A stretch of 47,309 nt of DNA, taken from contig NZ_CP038274.1 of assembly GCF_004571175.1 (NCBI RefSeq), positions 1-47,309 of the forward strand, given 5' to 3'. Positions 17,765 to 25,341 of the stretch are shown piece by piece. Below the pieces are notes generated by a model that worked only from the letters and a program-made list of their open reading frames with translations, was not told the origin of the DNA and searched no databases. Within the stretch, counting starts at the first letter, position 1, and each line of letters starts with the position of its first letter. Position numbers and translations under genes: made by a program. Origin of the DNA: Legionella israelensis. Its GTDB lineage: Bacteria; Pseudomonadota; Gammaproteobacteria; Legionellales; Legionellaceae.

Positions 17765-18276
17765 TGACATTTGCACAAGAGTTTGAACCCCTTGATCCCA
17801 AAAAGCACGCCATAAAAGAATTTGACTGCGGCATCGATGAAATGAATAAATTTATGAAAAAATTTGCTCAAAAGCACGCTAAGCAAGGGATCAGTAAAAC
17901 AATGGTGCTAACAACAAATGAGTACTATTCAGATAAAAAAGAGATTGCCGCTTACTATACCCTTTCTGCTTCCACAGTAAAACGCAAAGACATACCTTCT
18001 ACAAGCCTGCCTACCTACCCAATTCCTGTAACCATGCTAGCAAGACTTGCAGTAGATCAAAAATTCCAAAGTAAGAAGCTTGGAACAAAATCTCTGATTT
18101 ATGCTTTAAGACATGCCATGAAATTAAATGATCTAGGGCTATCTACGCATGGGCTCATTTTAGATGCGCTCGATGATAATGCCTTGAAGTTCTATCAAAA
18201 ATTTGATTTTTTCCATCCTTTCCCAGGAAATCCGTTGCGTCTTTTTGTTTCTATGACAGAGCTTCGAAAAATTTAA
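17764..18276 (+). CDS. GNAT-family toxin (TacT-like, acetylates aminoacyl-tRNA)
   Basis: The 170-residue protein has FDCGIDEMNKFMKKFAQKHA near the N-terminus and AAYYTLSAS. MLARLAVDQKFQSKKLGT follows (acetyl-CoA-binding motif with Gln/Lys-x-x-x-Gly), then the conserved ALKFYQKFDFFHPF. These are hallmarks of the TacT/AtaT class of GNAT toxins, paired with DUF1778 antitoxins. Known members acetylate charged tRNAs; the specific tRNA here cannot be told. One-base overlap with the antitoxin gene. Confidence 0.9.
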   Translation: MTFAQEFEPLDPKKHAIKEFDCGIDEMNKFMKKFAQKHAKQGISKTMVLTTNEYYSDKKEIAAYYTLSASTVKRKDIPSTSLPTYPIPVTMLARLAVDQKFQSKKLGTKSLIYALRHAMKLNDLGLSTHGLILDALDDNALKFYQKFDFFHPFPGNPLRLFVSMTELRKI

Positions 18277-18312
18277 CATTGACAATATCTATGCAAACAA
18301 TTTTTGTATAAC

Positions 18313-18330
18313 AAATAACGGCCGTTATTT
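18313..18330. promoter_or_regulatory. 18-bp palindrome upstream of serine recombinase
   Basis: AAATAACGGCCGTTATTT is a perfect palindrome 107 bp before the recombinase start. The neighbouring sequence TAACAAATAACGG is nearly repeated right after the gene (TAACAAATAACCG from 19062), so the gene is bracketed by related sequences. It could be a crossover (res) site or operator. Confidence 0.4.
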
Positions 18331-18436
18331 AACATTTAATTTGGATTACTTTAATACTTTATATTTATATCACTATCTGTATAATTTAATCTATATTTTT
18401 ATATTAACTGTTAACGGACTGATTTTTGGTGATTTT

Positions 18437-19063
18437 ATGAGCAAAACGATTGCCTATATTCGTACTTCTACTGATAAGCAAGATTTGAACAACCAAAAGC
18501 TGGAAATTTTTGAGTATGCAAAAAAACATCAGTTTCAAGTTGATGATTTTATTGAGATGTCAATATCCAGTCGAAAAACCAGTAAAGAGCGTCGGATTGA
18601 CGAAATGCTATCTGTCTTAAATGATGCGGACATTTTAATCGTTACTGAATTAAGTCGCCTTGGAAGAAGCACCGCTGAAGTCATAGGACTCATTAATGAA
18701 TTGTTACAAAAACAGGTGCGTGTCATTGTGATTAAACAACAGTTGGACATTAAGCAACACGACATGACTTCAAAAGTCATGATTACCCTATTTTCATTAT
18801 TTTCAGAACTTGAGAGAGATTTAATCAGTTTGAGAACAAAAGAAGCCTTGGCTAGCAAAAAAAGACAAGGCATCAAGCTTGGCAAACCAAAAGGCACTAT
18901 ACAAAAAAGTAAATTTGACAATGATGTTGAAAAAGTCAAGGAACTTTTGGTTCTGGGCTTATCTGTTAGAAAAATTGCAAACTTTTTAGGTTACAGTAAC
19001 CATATAGGTCTTAATACCTATATTCGCAAAAGAAATTTACGTAACAATCTGTTAAAATTGTAA
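18437..19063 (+). CDS. Small serine recombinase (resolvase/invertase family)
   Basis: This 208-residue protein starts MSKTIAYIRTSTDKQDLNNQ, with catalytic Ser11 in YIRTSTD. It has VTELSRLGRS (conserved Arg pair), then ELERDLISLRTKEALASKKR and GIKLGKPKG at the hinge. A C-terminal helix-turn-helix (LLVLGLSVRKIANFLGYS) completes the family layout. It probably resolves cointegrates or inverts DNA; the target site is not certain. The ATG at 18437 is chosen, since an upstream in-frame start adds a hydrophobic tail with no support. Confidence 0.88.
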   Translation: MSKTIAYIRTSTDKQDLNNQKLEIFEYAKKHQFQVDDFIEMSISSRKTSKERRIDEMLSVLNDADILIVTELSRLGRSTAEVIGLINELLQKQVRVIVIKQQLDIKQHDMTSKVMITLFSLFSELERDLISLRTKEALASKKRQGIKLGKPKGTIQKSKFDNDVEKVKELLVLGLSVRKIANFLGYSNHIGLNTYIRKRNLRNNLLKL

Positions 19064-19323
19064 CAAATAACCGCCCTATAATCATTGATTTGTTCTGGGC
19101 TTAAAACGTATGTATGAAAAAAAGACTTTACAAATATTTAAACAGTAAATACGCACCCGAAGTCTTATGCGCAAAGATATGATGACTATTAAATACCACT
19201 TCGCCAATATAAAAAGCAATTAATTTTTATGCCTGATAAACCAAAATAATAAGCTATTGACAGCGTCCATTTATCACATAAAAATAATGAATTAGAATGC
19301 AACTGAATATAGGGAAAAAGAAA

Positions 19324-19530
19324 ATGGCTGACAAAATACGTGGTAAAGTAAAATGGTTTAATGAAGGCAAAGGTTTTGGCTTTATCGAGAGCAGCGGCAA
19401 GGATTATTTTGTTCATTTCAGTGCTATACAAAGTAATGGATTTAAAACCCTTCCCGAAGGAGCCAATGTTCTATTTAAAATGGGCAAAGGACAAAAAGGC
19501 CCTCAAGCGGAAGAGGTTGAAATAATATAG
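19324..19530 (+). CDS. Cold-shock domain protein (CspA family)
   Basis: This 68-residue protein carries RNP1 KGFGFIE and RNP2-like YFVHFSAIQ, with [11 protein letters not shown] at the start. It binds single-stranded nucleic acid and can act as an RNA chaperone. The RBS GGGAAAAAG precedes the ATG. The region from 19064 to 19323 has no gene and may be the usual long leader of csp genes. The protein is complete and appears functional. Confidence 0.92.
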   Translation: MADKIRGKVKWFNEGKGFGFIESSGKDYFVHFSAIQSNGFKTLPEGANVLFKMGKGQKGPQAEEVEII

Positions 19531-19592
19531 ATTAACGGTTTATTGCTTATATATATAGGAAATATATGTAAATCAAGGAGGGTAAAATCAAA

Positions 19593-19700
19593 ATGATTAA
19601 ACAGATTGCATTAGTAACCGGTGGCACAGGCGGAATTGGAACAGCCATATGTCAAGCGATGCAGCAAAAGCACAGCGGCTCCCGCCTAAGAAATTTTTAA
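19593..19700 (+). pseudogene. phaB: N-terminal fragment of acetoacetyl-CoA reductase PhaB / SDR
   Basis: After AAGGAGGG the frame reads MIKQIALVTGGTGGIGTAIC. VTGGTGGIGTAIC is the NAD(P)-binding TGxxxGIG motif in the form found in PhaB (PHB synthesis). The frame leaves the family pattern after about 27 residues and ends at 19700. The rest of the gene is not present in the window. It is gene debris, probably cut by the adjacent transposase element. Confidence 0.72.
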
Positions 19701-19830
19701 AAAGCGGTATTAGCTCAGTTTTTATAGGGCAAGCGCAAGCGCTGAAATTAGATTCAGTCTAAAAAACAATCAATTTACAAGGTAGTTCAAATCCAATCCG
19801 GTATATAATAACAAAAAGATGCTTGCAGCA

Positions 19831-21111
19831 TTATGATGAATTAGGCGCTAATGATGCCTTATGTCCAAACGCTAAAGCAGACCATAAGTCCTCAATACTA
19901 TTGATAAAAAAATCAAAAAATAATGCTCGTTTTCTTTCCCATAACGAGCGCTTAGTATGCAATCTTGCAAGTGCTTTTTTAAATAGTTTACAGCCAAGCT
20001 GCTGCAGCTGATCAACAAAAAAAGCAAGCATCATCAAATGAGCAAATACGGTGCTCAAATGTTTATTACCATGACCAAAATTGTGCTCAAACTGATATCC
20101 TTGATTTTTTAATGTATTAAACGTTTCATTTTCTATCTTATGTCGTGCCCGTCCTCCTCTCATAATTTTGTAAGCATTCTTTTCAGTTAAGGGAATATTG
20201 GTTACCCAAACCCAACGCTGTTTTTTACCATTATCATGCACCTCCCAATACTCTAAAACGTTCACTATACAATCAAGGTGAGTATCATTAATTGCAATTT
20301 GATTTGACCAACTAAAACGATGAGTTATTTTGCCTTCTCTCACTTCATGAGTAGCTCGAGGCAATGCATTAAACTCTTCAAACAAATGTTTATGATCCCC
20401 TTCTTTGGCAACCAGGATGAACCAATGATCATCATCACATAAGCGTTTGATGAATGGAGCATTTGAAAACAGACCATCCCCTGTAAAAATTAGCTTTAAA
20501 TGAGGGTGCTCGCGTTTCAGATCATTAAGAAAACGCAGGGCCGCATTACGTTCACAGTCGTTTTTATTGGCACCATCTGTTTTCATAATCGGCTCTGGGG
20601 CAAAAGGAATCACCACTTTATGGTCTGGATGAACTATGGCTGCTGATAGCATTTGATGGTAGTAACTAATTCGTCCATTTTTATGATGCCGCTGACAACA
20701 GTTATCACAGTGCACATCATCTGAATTGAAATAACCTGTTCCATCCAATGGCATCAAATAGCGGTTCTCATAGTATTTGAATAGCTCTAAATGCTTACTT
20801 CTCTGGCATTGCGCAAAGAGACGTCGATAAGTGGGTCGGAGTAAGGTTGGCTCAATTTCATCTAAACGCTTTCTCATCTGAGTATCTGAAGGCACTGCTT
20901 TAATACCAAAAATATGCTCGAGATTATGGCTAATCATATCCTCTCGATGGTGACGATCAAACTGTAACAGAGAGGGATATTTCAAACTGAATAAAGCATA
21001 GCCCGACATTAACGTATCAACTAAACTGATGGGTCTTTGGCGTTTTTTTACTTCTTTAATCGATGCGAAACTTGTTTTAACTGTTTCAACCAAATCTTTG
21101 CAACTCAACAT
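19831..21111 (-). CDS. DDE transposase, IS4-superfamily/ISNCY-like
   Basis: This 426-residue protein has an N-terminal domain (LMSGYALFSLKYPSLLQFD, then PSDTQMRKRLDEI). DDE-type motifs follow: PLDGTGYFNS (first Asp), IFTGDGLFSNAPFI (second Asp) and HKIENETFNTLKNQGYQFEHNFGHG (Glu in the YREK-like region). It appears full length. The element ends could not be fixed; weak similarity between GTCTAAAAA at both sides (about 19758 and 21170) is the best candidate. The exact IS family is uncertain. Confidence 0.8.
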   Translation of the reverse strand: MLSCKDLVETVKTSFASIKEVKKRQRPISLVDTLMSGYALFSLKYPSLLQFDRHHREDMISHNLEHIFGIKAVPSDTQMRKRLDEIEPTLLRPTYRRLFAQCQRSKHLELFKYYENRYLMPLDGTGYFNSDDVHCDNCCQRHHKNGRISYYHQMLSAAIVHPDHKVVIPFAPEPIMKTDGANKNDCERNAALRFLNDLKREHPHLKLIFTGDGLFSNAPFIKRLCDDDHWFILVAKEGDHKHLFEEFNALPRATHEVREGKITHRFSWSNQIAINDTHLDCIVNVLEYWEVHDNGKKQRWVWVTNIPLTEKNAYKIMRGGRARHKIENETFNTLKNQGYQFEHNFGHGNKHLSTVFAHLMMLAFFVDQLQQLGCKLFKKALARLHTKRSLWERKRALFFDFFINSIEDLWSALAFGHKASLAPNSS

Positions 21112-21195
21112 CAGATGTCAACTTTAAAATTAAAAATGACATTTTAAATCATAGACTTCGCGAAAAATATCTTTTTAGACAATTAAAACAACTTA

Positions 21196-21234
21196 TTTAC
21201 AGCGGGTTCCGGCTTCGCCGGGAACCGCTGTAAA
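21196..21234 (-). terminator. Strong hairpin downstream of the ZIP gene
   Basis: TTTACAGCGGGTTCCGGC and GCCGGGAACCGCTGTAAA pair with one slipped base around a TTC loop. The hairpin starts 9 bp past the stop of the ZIP gene on the minus strand and is followed by AATAAGTTGTTTT. It is the likely transcription terminator of that gene. Confidence 0.7.
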
Positions 21235-21242
21235 GAAATGAG

Positions 21243-21944
21243 CTATGTGTAGAGATAGCCTGCTAATCCAACGGTAAAACCTGCCACGGCTCCAAACGGA
21301 GGCAGCCAGTGCTTGTTCATGACTGAGCGTGGTGCGATATCTTCAAATACCAGATAGAGAATACCCCCTGAGCAAAACGTCATGATAGCACTCAGTATGC
21401 CGTGTGGATAAGGAACAAATAATTTAGAACCAAGAAGAATATATATCGGACCGGTTATGCCTACGAAAAAAAACTTCCAAAGTGATTCTTTTTTTCTTCG
21501 GTTTTCTTGCATTTCTATATAAGCCGCATAGCCTTCCGGTAAATTCTGCGCTGCAATAACGCAGGTTATAAACACCGCCTTGCGAATGTCCTCTGTAAGG
21601 ATAGCACCAAGGACAATGGCTTCCGGGATAAAATCCAGCATCATGGCAATGAATTGAGCCATAGGATTTTTTGCTTCTGCCAGCAAACGGTCAATGAACA
21701 TGAATACAAGGCCGCCGGCAAAAAAAGTTAGAATTGTACTAAAAGAACTTTGTTGTCGCGCCCCTTCAGGAATAAGCACAAAGGCGATAGCAGAAACCAG
21801 TGCACCACCACCAAAGGCGGTTATGGTGTGACGAAACTCTTCCTGAACCCAAACGGATTTGAACAGACGAAGGCTTGCTAACCAGGCTCCAGCTGTAATG
21901 GCTAGTCCGGCAATAAGCGATAAAAGAACGCCTTGTATCAACAT
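21243..21944 (-). CDS. ZIP-family-like membrane transporter lacking the usual histidines
   Basis: This protein of about 233 residues has around eight hydrophobic segments. FIPEAIVLGAI and QNLPEGYAAYIE stand at the positions of the ZIP transmembrane 4 and 5 motifs, where metal transporters usually have HNxPEG and H(E/N)xPEG. Both histidines are replaced (Asp-Phe and Gln-Asn), so metal choice may differ or be lost. The start MLIQGVLLSLIAG (21944) is preferred to an ATG 20 codons upstream; neither has a strong RBS. It is likely an inner-membrane divalent-cation carrier, but the substrate is unknown. Confidence 0.7.
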   Translation of the reverse strand: MLIQGVLLSLIAGLAITAGAWLASLRLFKSVWVQEEFRHTITAFGGGALVSAIAFVLIPEGARQQSSFSTILTFFAGGLVFMFIDRLLAEAKNPMAQFIAMMLDFIPEAIVLGAILTEDIRKAVFITCVIAAQNLPEGYAAYIEMQENRRKKESLWKFFFVGITGPIYILLGSKLFVPYPHGILSAIMTFCSGGILYLVFEDIAPRSVMNKHWLPPFGAVAGFTVGLAGYLYT

Positions 21945-22132
21945 GATAAAATCATAGAGAATTTCGCAGTTAAGTTTAATAAAGCAGAACATGAATTTTA
22001 TCAAAACACAATAGACCGCTTTTTTTGTTGTTGAGAAAAATAACCGGTTTCATGTGGTTCGATAAAACCCGGCAAGAAATTCATTGTCATTGCCCTATCA
22101 AAATACTTCCAGGCTTTATAATCAGGCATTTC

Positions 22133-22320
22133 TTATGCAGTAATTTTAAGTCCAATGATTGAAATAAGTAACATTCCCAAGAATAAAAGCTTAAGAATTG
22201 ACATCGTTTCCTGAAATAAAACAACACCTAAAAGTGCAGCCCCCAGTGCGCCAATGCCGACCCAAACGGCATATGCTGTTCCAACAGGAAGGGTCTCTAT
22301 CGATCGCTCTTGCGAGCAGG
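22133..22320 (-). pseudogene. C-terminal part of an SMR (SugE/Gdx-EmrE-like) transporter
   Basis: The remaining frame contains LPVGTAYAVWVGIGALGAAL, then GVVLFQETMSILKLLFLGML, the transmembrane 3-4 region of small multidrug resistance proteins, including the signature PVGTAYAVWVG. The first half, with the essential TM1 glutamate, is missing because IS6 copy 3 starts at 22321. Non-functional. Confidence 0.85.
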
Positions 22321-23139
22321 GGTTTTGTCGCAAAAAGTTATCTTCCAGGATAAGATCTGGATTTTTGGATAGGAATGGTTAACGATGATCAGTTTTAAGT
22401 GGCGTCATTTTAAGCGGGATATTATTTTGATGCTGGTCAGATGGTACCTGGCCTATTCATTGAGTTACCGTGATGTTGAAGAGTTAGCTCTGGAACGAGG
22501 GCTAAAAGTAGACCACTCCACCATTCATCGCTGGGTTATTGAGTATTCTCCCCAACTGGAAGAGACATTTCGCAAGCGCTACAAGCGCCCTATTGGGGTT
22601 TCCTGGCGTATGGATGAGACGTATATTAAGGTAAAAGGTCAATGGATGTATCTCTACCGGGCCGTTAACAAGGAAGGCCAAACCGTTGATTTTATGCTGT
22701 CCGAAAAACGGGATGAACCGGCAGCAAGAGCATTTTTTGAGAAAGCTATTGGTTCAAGCGGCATTCCCGACAAGGTAACGATGGATAAAAGTGGCGCCAA
22801 CAAAGCCGGAATCGATACCATTAACCTACAACTGGCACTGCTGTTCATGATGGGAGGGCTGTTCCTGCAGGTTAACGTCAGGCAGATCAAATACCTCAAT
22901 AATATCGTGGAACAAGACCATCGTTTTGTAAAAAAAATCACTAAGCCAATTAAGGGTTTTAAGGATTTTCAGTCGGCCAGGGCGACATTGGCTGGCATTG
23001 AACTTCATCACATGCTCAAGAAAGGCCAACATCTTCAGGCAGAAAATCAGTCTATATTTGAACAGTTTTACGGGCTTGCGGCGTAAACTCGTCCAAAAAT
23101 CCTGCGCTTTGAGTCTCTAATAATTTTTGCGACAAAGCC
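22321..23139 (+). mobile_element. IS6-family insertion sequence, copy 3
   Basis: It has the same 819 bp as copies 1 and 2. Left flank CGAGCAGG and right flank CAAAATAT differ, so there is no duplication. Both neighbours (SMR transporter, Nudix) are truncated at the junctions. Confidence 0.93.
22385..23086 (+). CDS. IS6-family transposase, copy 3
   Basis: The 233-residue product is identical to the other two copies, with motifs RMDETYIK, TMDKSGAN and NNIVEQDHR. It is intact. Confidence 0.95.
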   Translation: MISFKWRHFKRDIILMLVRWYLAYSLSYRDVEELALERGLKVDHSTIHRWVIEYSPQLEETFRKRYKRPIGVSWRMDETYIKVKGQWMYLYRAVNKEGQTVDFMLSEKRDEPAARAFFEKAIGSSGIPDKVTMDKSGANKAGIDTINLQLALLFMMGGLFLQVNVRQIKYLNNIVEQDHRFVKKITKPIKGFKDFQSARATLAGIELHHMLKKGQHLQAENQSIFEQFYGLAA

Positions 23140-23140
23140 C

Positions 23141-23509
23141 AAAATATTACTTCAAAGAAGACCAGAGCACTACGGAGCTTGCCCCGGATATACATGTGAA
23201 TTTGGTGGGAAAATAGAAATTGGGGAAACACCAGATAATGCACTTGTAAGAGAGCTAAAAGAAGAGCTTGGTGCAATAGTGCAAATGAAGGATGTAATCA
23301 AGCTGGGGGCTATCACCGAGCAGATGTCCCAGCACAAAGACCTAATATACACATATTTTTGGCACGATAGGTATGACACAATTACTGGCTGTTATGAGGG
23401 TGAGCCTGTCTTTTTTGAATGTGCCGGAGACGTATTGGATTTAAAGAAAATAACGGATGCTCTTTGGTGGTTGATCCCAAGGTGTAAAGATCGGGGGCTG
23501 ATAAAGTAG
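23141..23509 (+). pseudogene. Nudix hydrolase, N-terminus deleted
   Basis: The frame is open from the IS6 edge: KILLQRRPEHYGACPGYTCE, then the Nudix box GKIEIGETPDNALVRELKEELG (pattern GX5EX7REUXEEXGU complete). The catalytic box is therefore intact, but the start codon and first strand are missing; a short restart at 23279 would exclude the box. Substrate unknown (MutT-like). Confidence 0.85.
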
Positions 23510-23713
23510 CGTAAAAACCCAGTTAGAATATTTCCGTACAATTATTTAATCCGACAGTGTTTATCGTATATGTATATTAAATTTTCTTGCTGCACTCAAG
23601 AGAGTAAATCAAGCTATCCGAAAAACAGGTGTTTTCCGATAGTATTGCAATTCATTTATTAATACATTATTTATAGACGACACATACTTATCACTTGCAA
23701 AACAAACCACAAA

Positions 23714-23730
23714 AGGGTACATTGTACCCT
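23714..23730 (+). promoter_or_regulatory. Inverted repeat upstream of HTH gene
   Basis: AGGGTAC and GTACCCT flank ATT, 36 bp before the HTH gene at 23766. Symmetry and position suggest an autoregulatory operator. No other gene lies in 23510-23765. Confidence 0.5.
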
Positions 23731-23765
23731 GTATTTTTCTTAATTGTTATTATTGTGGTGGTTCG

Positions 23766-24215
23766 ATGTCTTGGAATAAGAAATTAAAACAGTTGTTACT
23801 TGAAAATAATTTAACACCGTCGTCTTTATCAAAGTTAACACATATCAGTGTAAATACTATTAAGGCTTGGCTGGCCCCCGGTGAGTCATCTAAATATAGG
23901 ACGCTGTCACATAAAGAATTTGTGCATATTCATTCTGTTATTACTATAAATAAAGTACAAAAAGAAGAAGACAAAGAGCATTATATATCATCCAATACCT
24001 ATAGTGCCGAGTATCATTTAGAAAATGGCTTAAGGTTTTTAGAGGATTTTTTGAGTACCCTACATGGTTATGATGATGCAAAAGTTAAGGATGTTTTAAG
24101 TAATCTTAATCGGGCCCATGAAGATATATGTCTTGCCAATCGCCTTATTATGAATTGCTTTCCTTCTCAGAGTACATCTATTCTTGAAGAGATGGAAATT
24201 GATGGAGTCCAATAA
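23766..24215 (+). CDS. XRE-like helix-turn-helix protein
   Basis: This 149-residue protein has an N-terminal HTH (LLLENNLTPSSLSKLTHISV, then NTIKAWLAPGE). A variable C-terminal helical region may dimerise. It is preceded by an inverted repeat, which suggests autoregulation. The next gene downstream (24365) is a frameshifted unknown; the two may have been a functional pair. Function is inferred from the HTH only. Confidence 0.7.
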   Translation: MSWNKKLKQLLLENNLTPSSLSKLTHISVNTIKAWLAPGESSKYRTLSHKEFVHIHSVITINKVQKEEDKEHYISSNTYSAEYHLENGLRFLEDFLSTLHGYDDAKVKDVLSNLNRAHEDICLANRLIMNCFPSQSTSILEEMEIDGVQ

Positions 24216-24364
24216 ATCGATAAATAGACAAGACTGTCTTTTAATTATAAAAATTCGATTTAATAGACATTAGCTGGAGGTCATTTTAACTGTCTATTAG
24301 TTTATAAATTAGTGAACATTTCTCTAAGCTATAATTAAGTTAATTTAACAAAGTTATCCAGCTT

Positions 24365-25146
24365 ATGAAAAATTCTATAAAATATGAATTGGCTTCAAAA
24401 ATATTTGAAATGTTTGGACTGAATCAAAGAGATAGAGAAGAGTGGTATATGGCATCTTTCTTGGCAGGAATCCCTAATATGAAAGCCAAATATGAATATG
24501 AAAAAAATGAGGAAGATCCACCGGATTATGTTATAAAATCGAATGTAAGTGATGATGTAATATCTTGCGAATTAACTGAAATTCATCTTGATGAAAATAG
24601 GAAAGGTGCAAAATCCCAAGCAAGGATAGAAAGATATCACTCTTTGTTAAATAAGCTTAAAAGTGATTTAAAAAAAAATGGACTTTCTCACTTGTACGGT
24701 GTTTTTTCTTTAAAGAAAACCATAAGGATAGCTTTGAAAGTTCAAAGATATTAGATAAAGACGCTCTTGATCAAACTAATTTTATTGCTGAACTCATATC
24801 TATATTAAAAACAATTAAGCTAAACTCAAGTTTTCTTATTGAACACAAGGAGTTTGGTAACCATGTTCTTTTGAATGAGTACTTAGATCATATAAAATGT
24901 TGGAATATGGGGGCTGAGACTACTGAAAGAAATTTTTTTTGGTGGTTCTCTCATTTTCGATCTGGCTTGAATGAATCTAAGAAAATTACCTGTTCCAGTA
25001 TGCGGCCAATAATTAAAAAAAAATCAGAAAAGCTTAAAAATGGGGGGATTACCGACCCAACTCAAAATGATATTAAAAAAGCAAGATTCAGTTTGCCTGA
25101 TGCGATTCATTTACTTGATGGATTTGATATCAAGATTACAGGATGA
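24365..25146 (+). pseudogene. Unknown gene (about 260 codons) with a -1 frame disruption
   Basis: The first frame (MKNSIKYELASKIFEMFGLN...) ends at 24754. Continuing it one frame over gives NHKDSFESSKILDKDALDQT, and the segment through to 25146 reads naturally. Adding one T in the T-run at 24702-24707 restores a single frame (GVFFFKENHKDSF). The break is thus one base in a homopolymer, either a real mutation, a slippage switch, or a sequencing error. No family is recognised. The C-terminal segment is basic and ends KARFSLPDAIHLLDGFDIKI. Confidence 0.6.
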
Positions 25147-25228
25147 TGAAAAGTGAACAATTTAAACTTAAAAAAATTAGAACCAAAGATAAATACAATA
25201 GCTGAAATTAAACTTATTGCATCTAGCG

Positions 25229-25285
25229 TAATCCGGGGAAAAATAGGGCTTCGAACACCCCGGATTTCGCTTCATTTCATCCGGG
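25229..25285. repeat. REP-like inverted motif (ATCCGGG/CCCGGAT)
   Basis: CCCGGAT at 25259-25265 pairs with ATCCGGG at 25279-25285, and a further ATCCGGGG lies at 25231-25238. GGGCTACACCGG and CCCCTGGGCTACCC follow. The pattern is that of small intergenic REP-type repeats in gammaproteobacterial chromosomes. It lies near the 3' end of the GNAT gene. Confidence 0.5.
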
Positions 25286-25341
25286 CTACACCGGCTAAGC
25301 GTGAGATTCCCCTGGGCTACCCGAACTTGTTCTAACTTAGA

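Noticed and set aside
19706-19805. tRNA-like stretch (GCGGTATTAGCTCAG ... GTTCAAATCC)
   Set aside because: It shows D-arm and T-arm like words, but no pairing acceptor stem (GCGGTAT lacks ATACCGC) and no proper anticodon arm. It may be a decayed tRNA but cannot be called as a gene.
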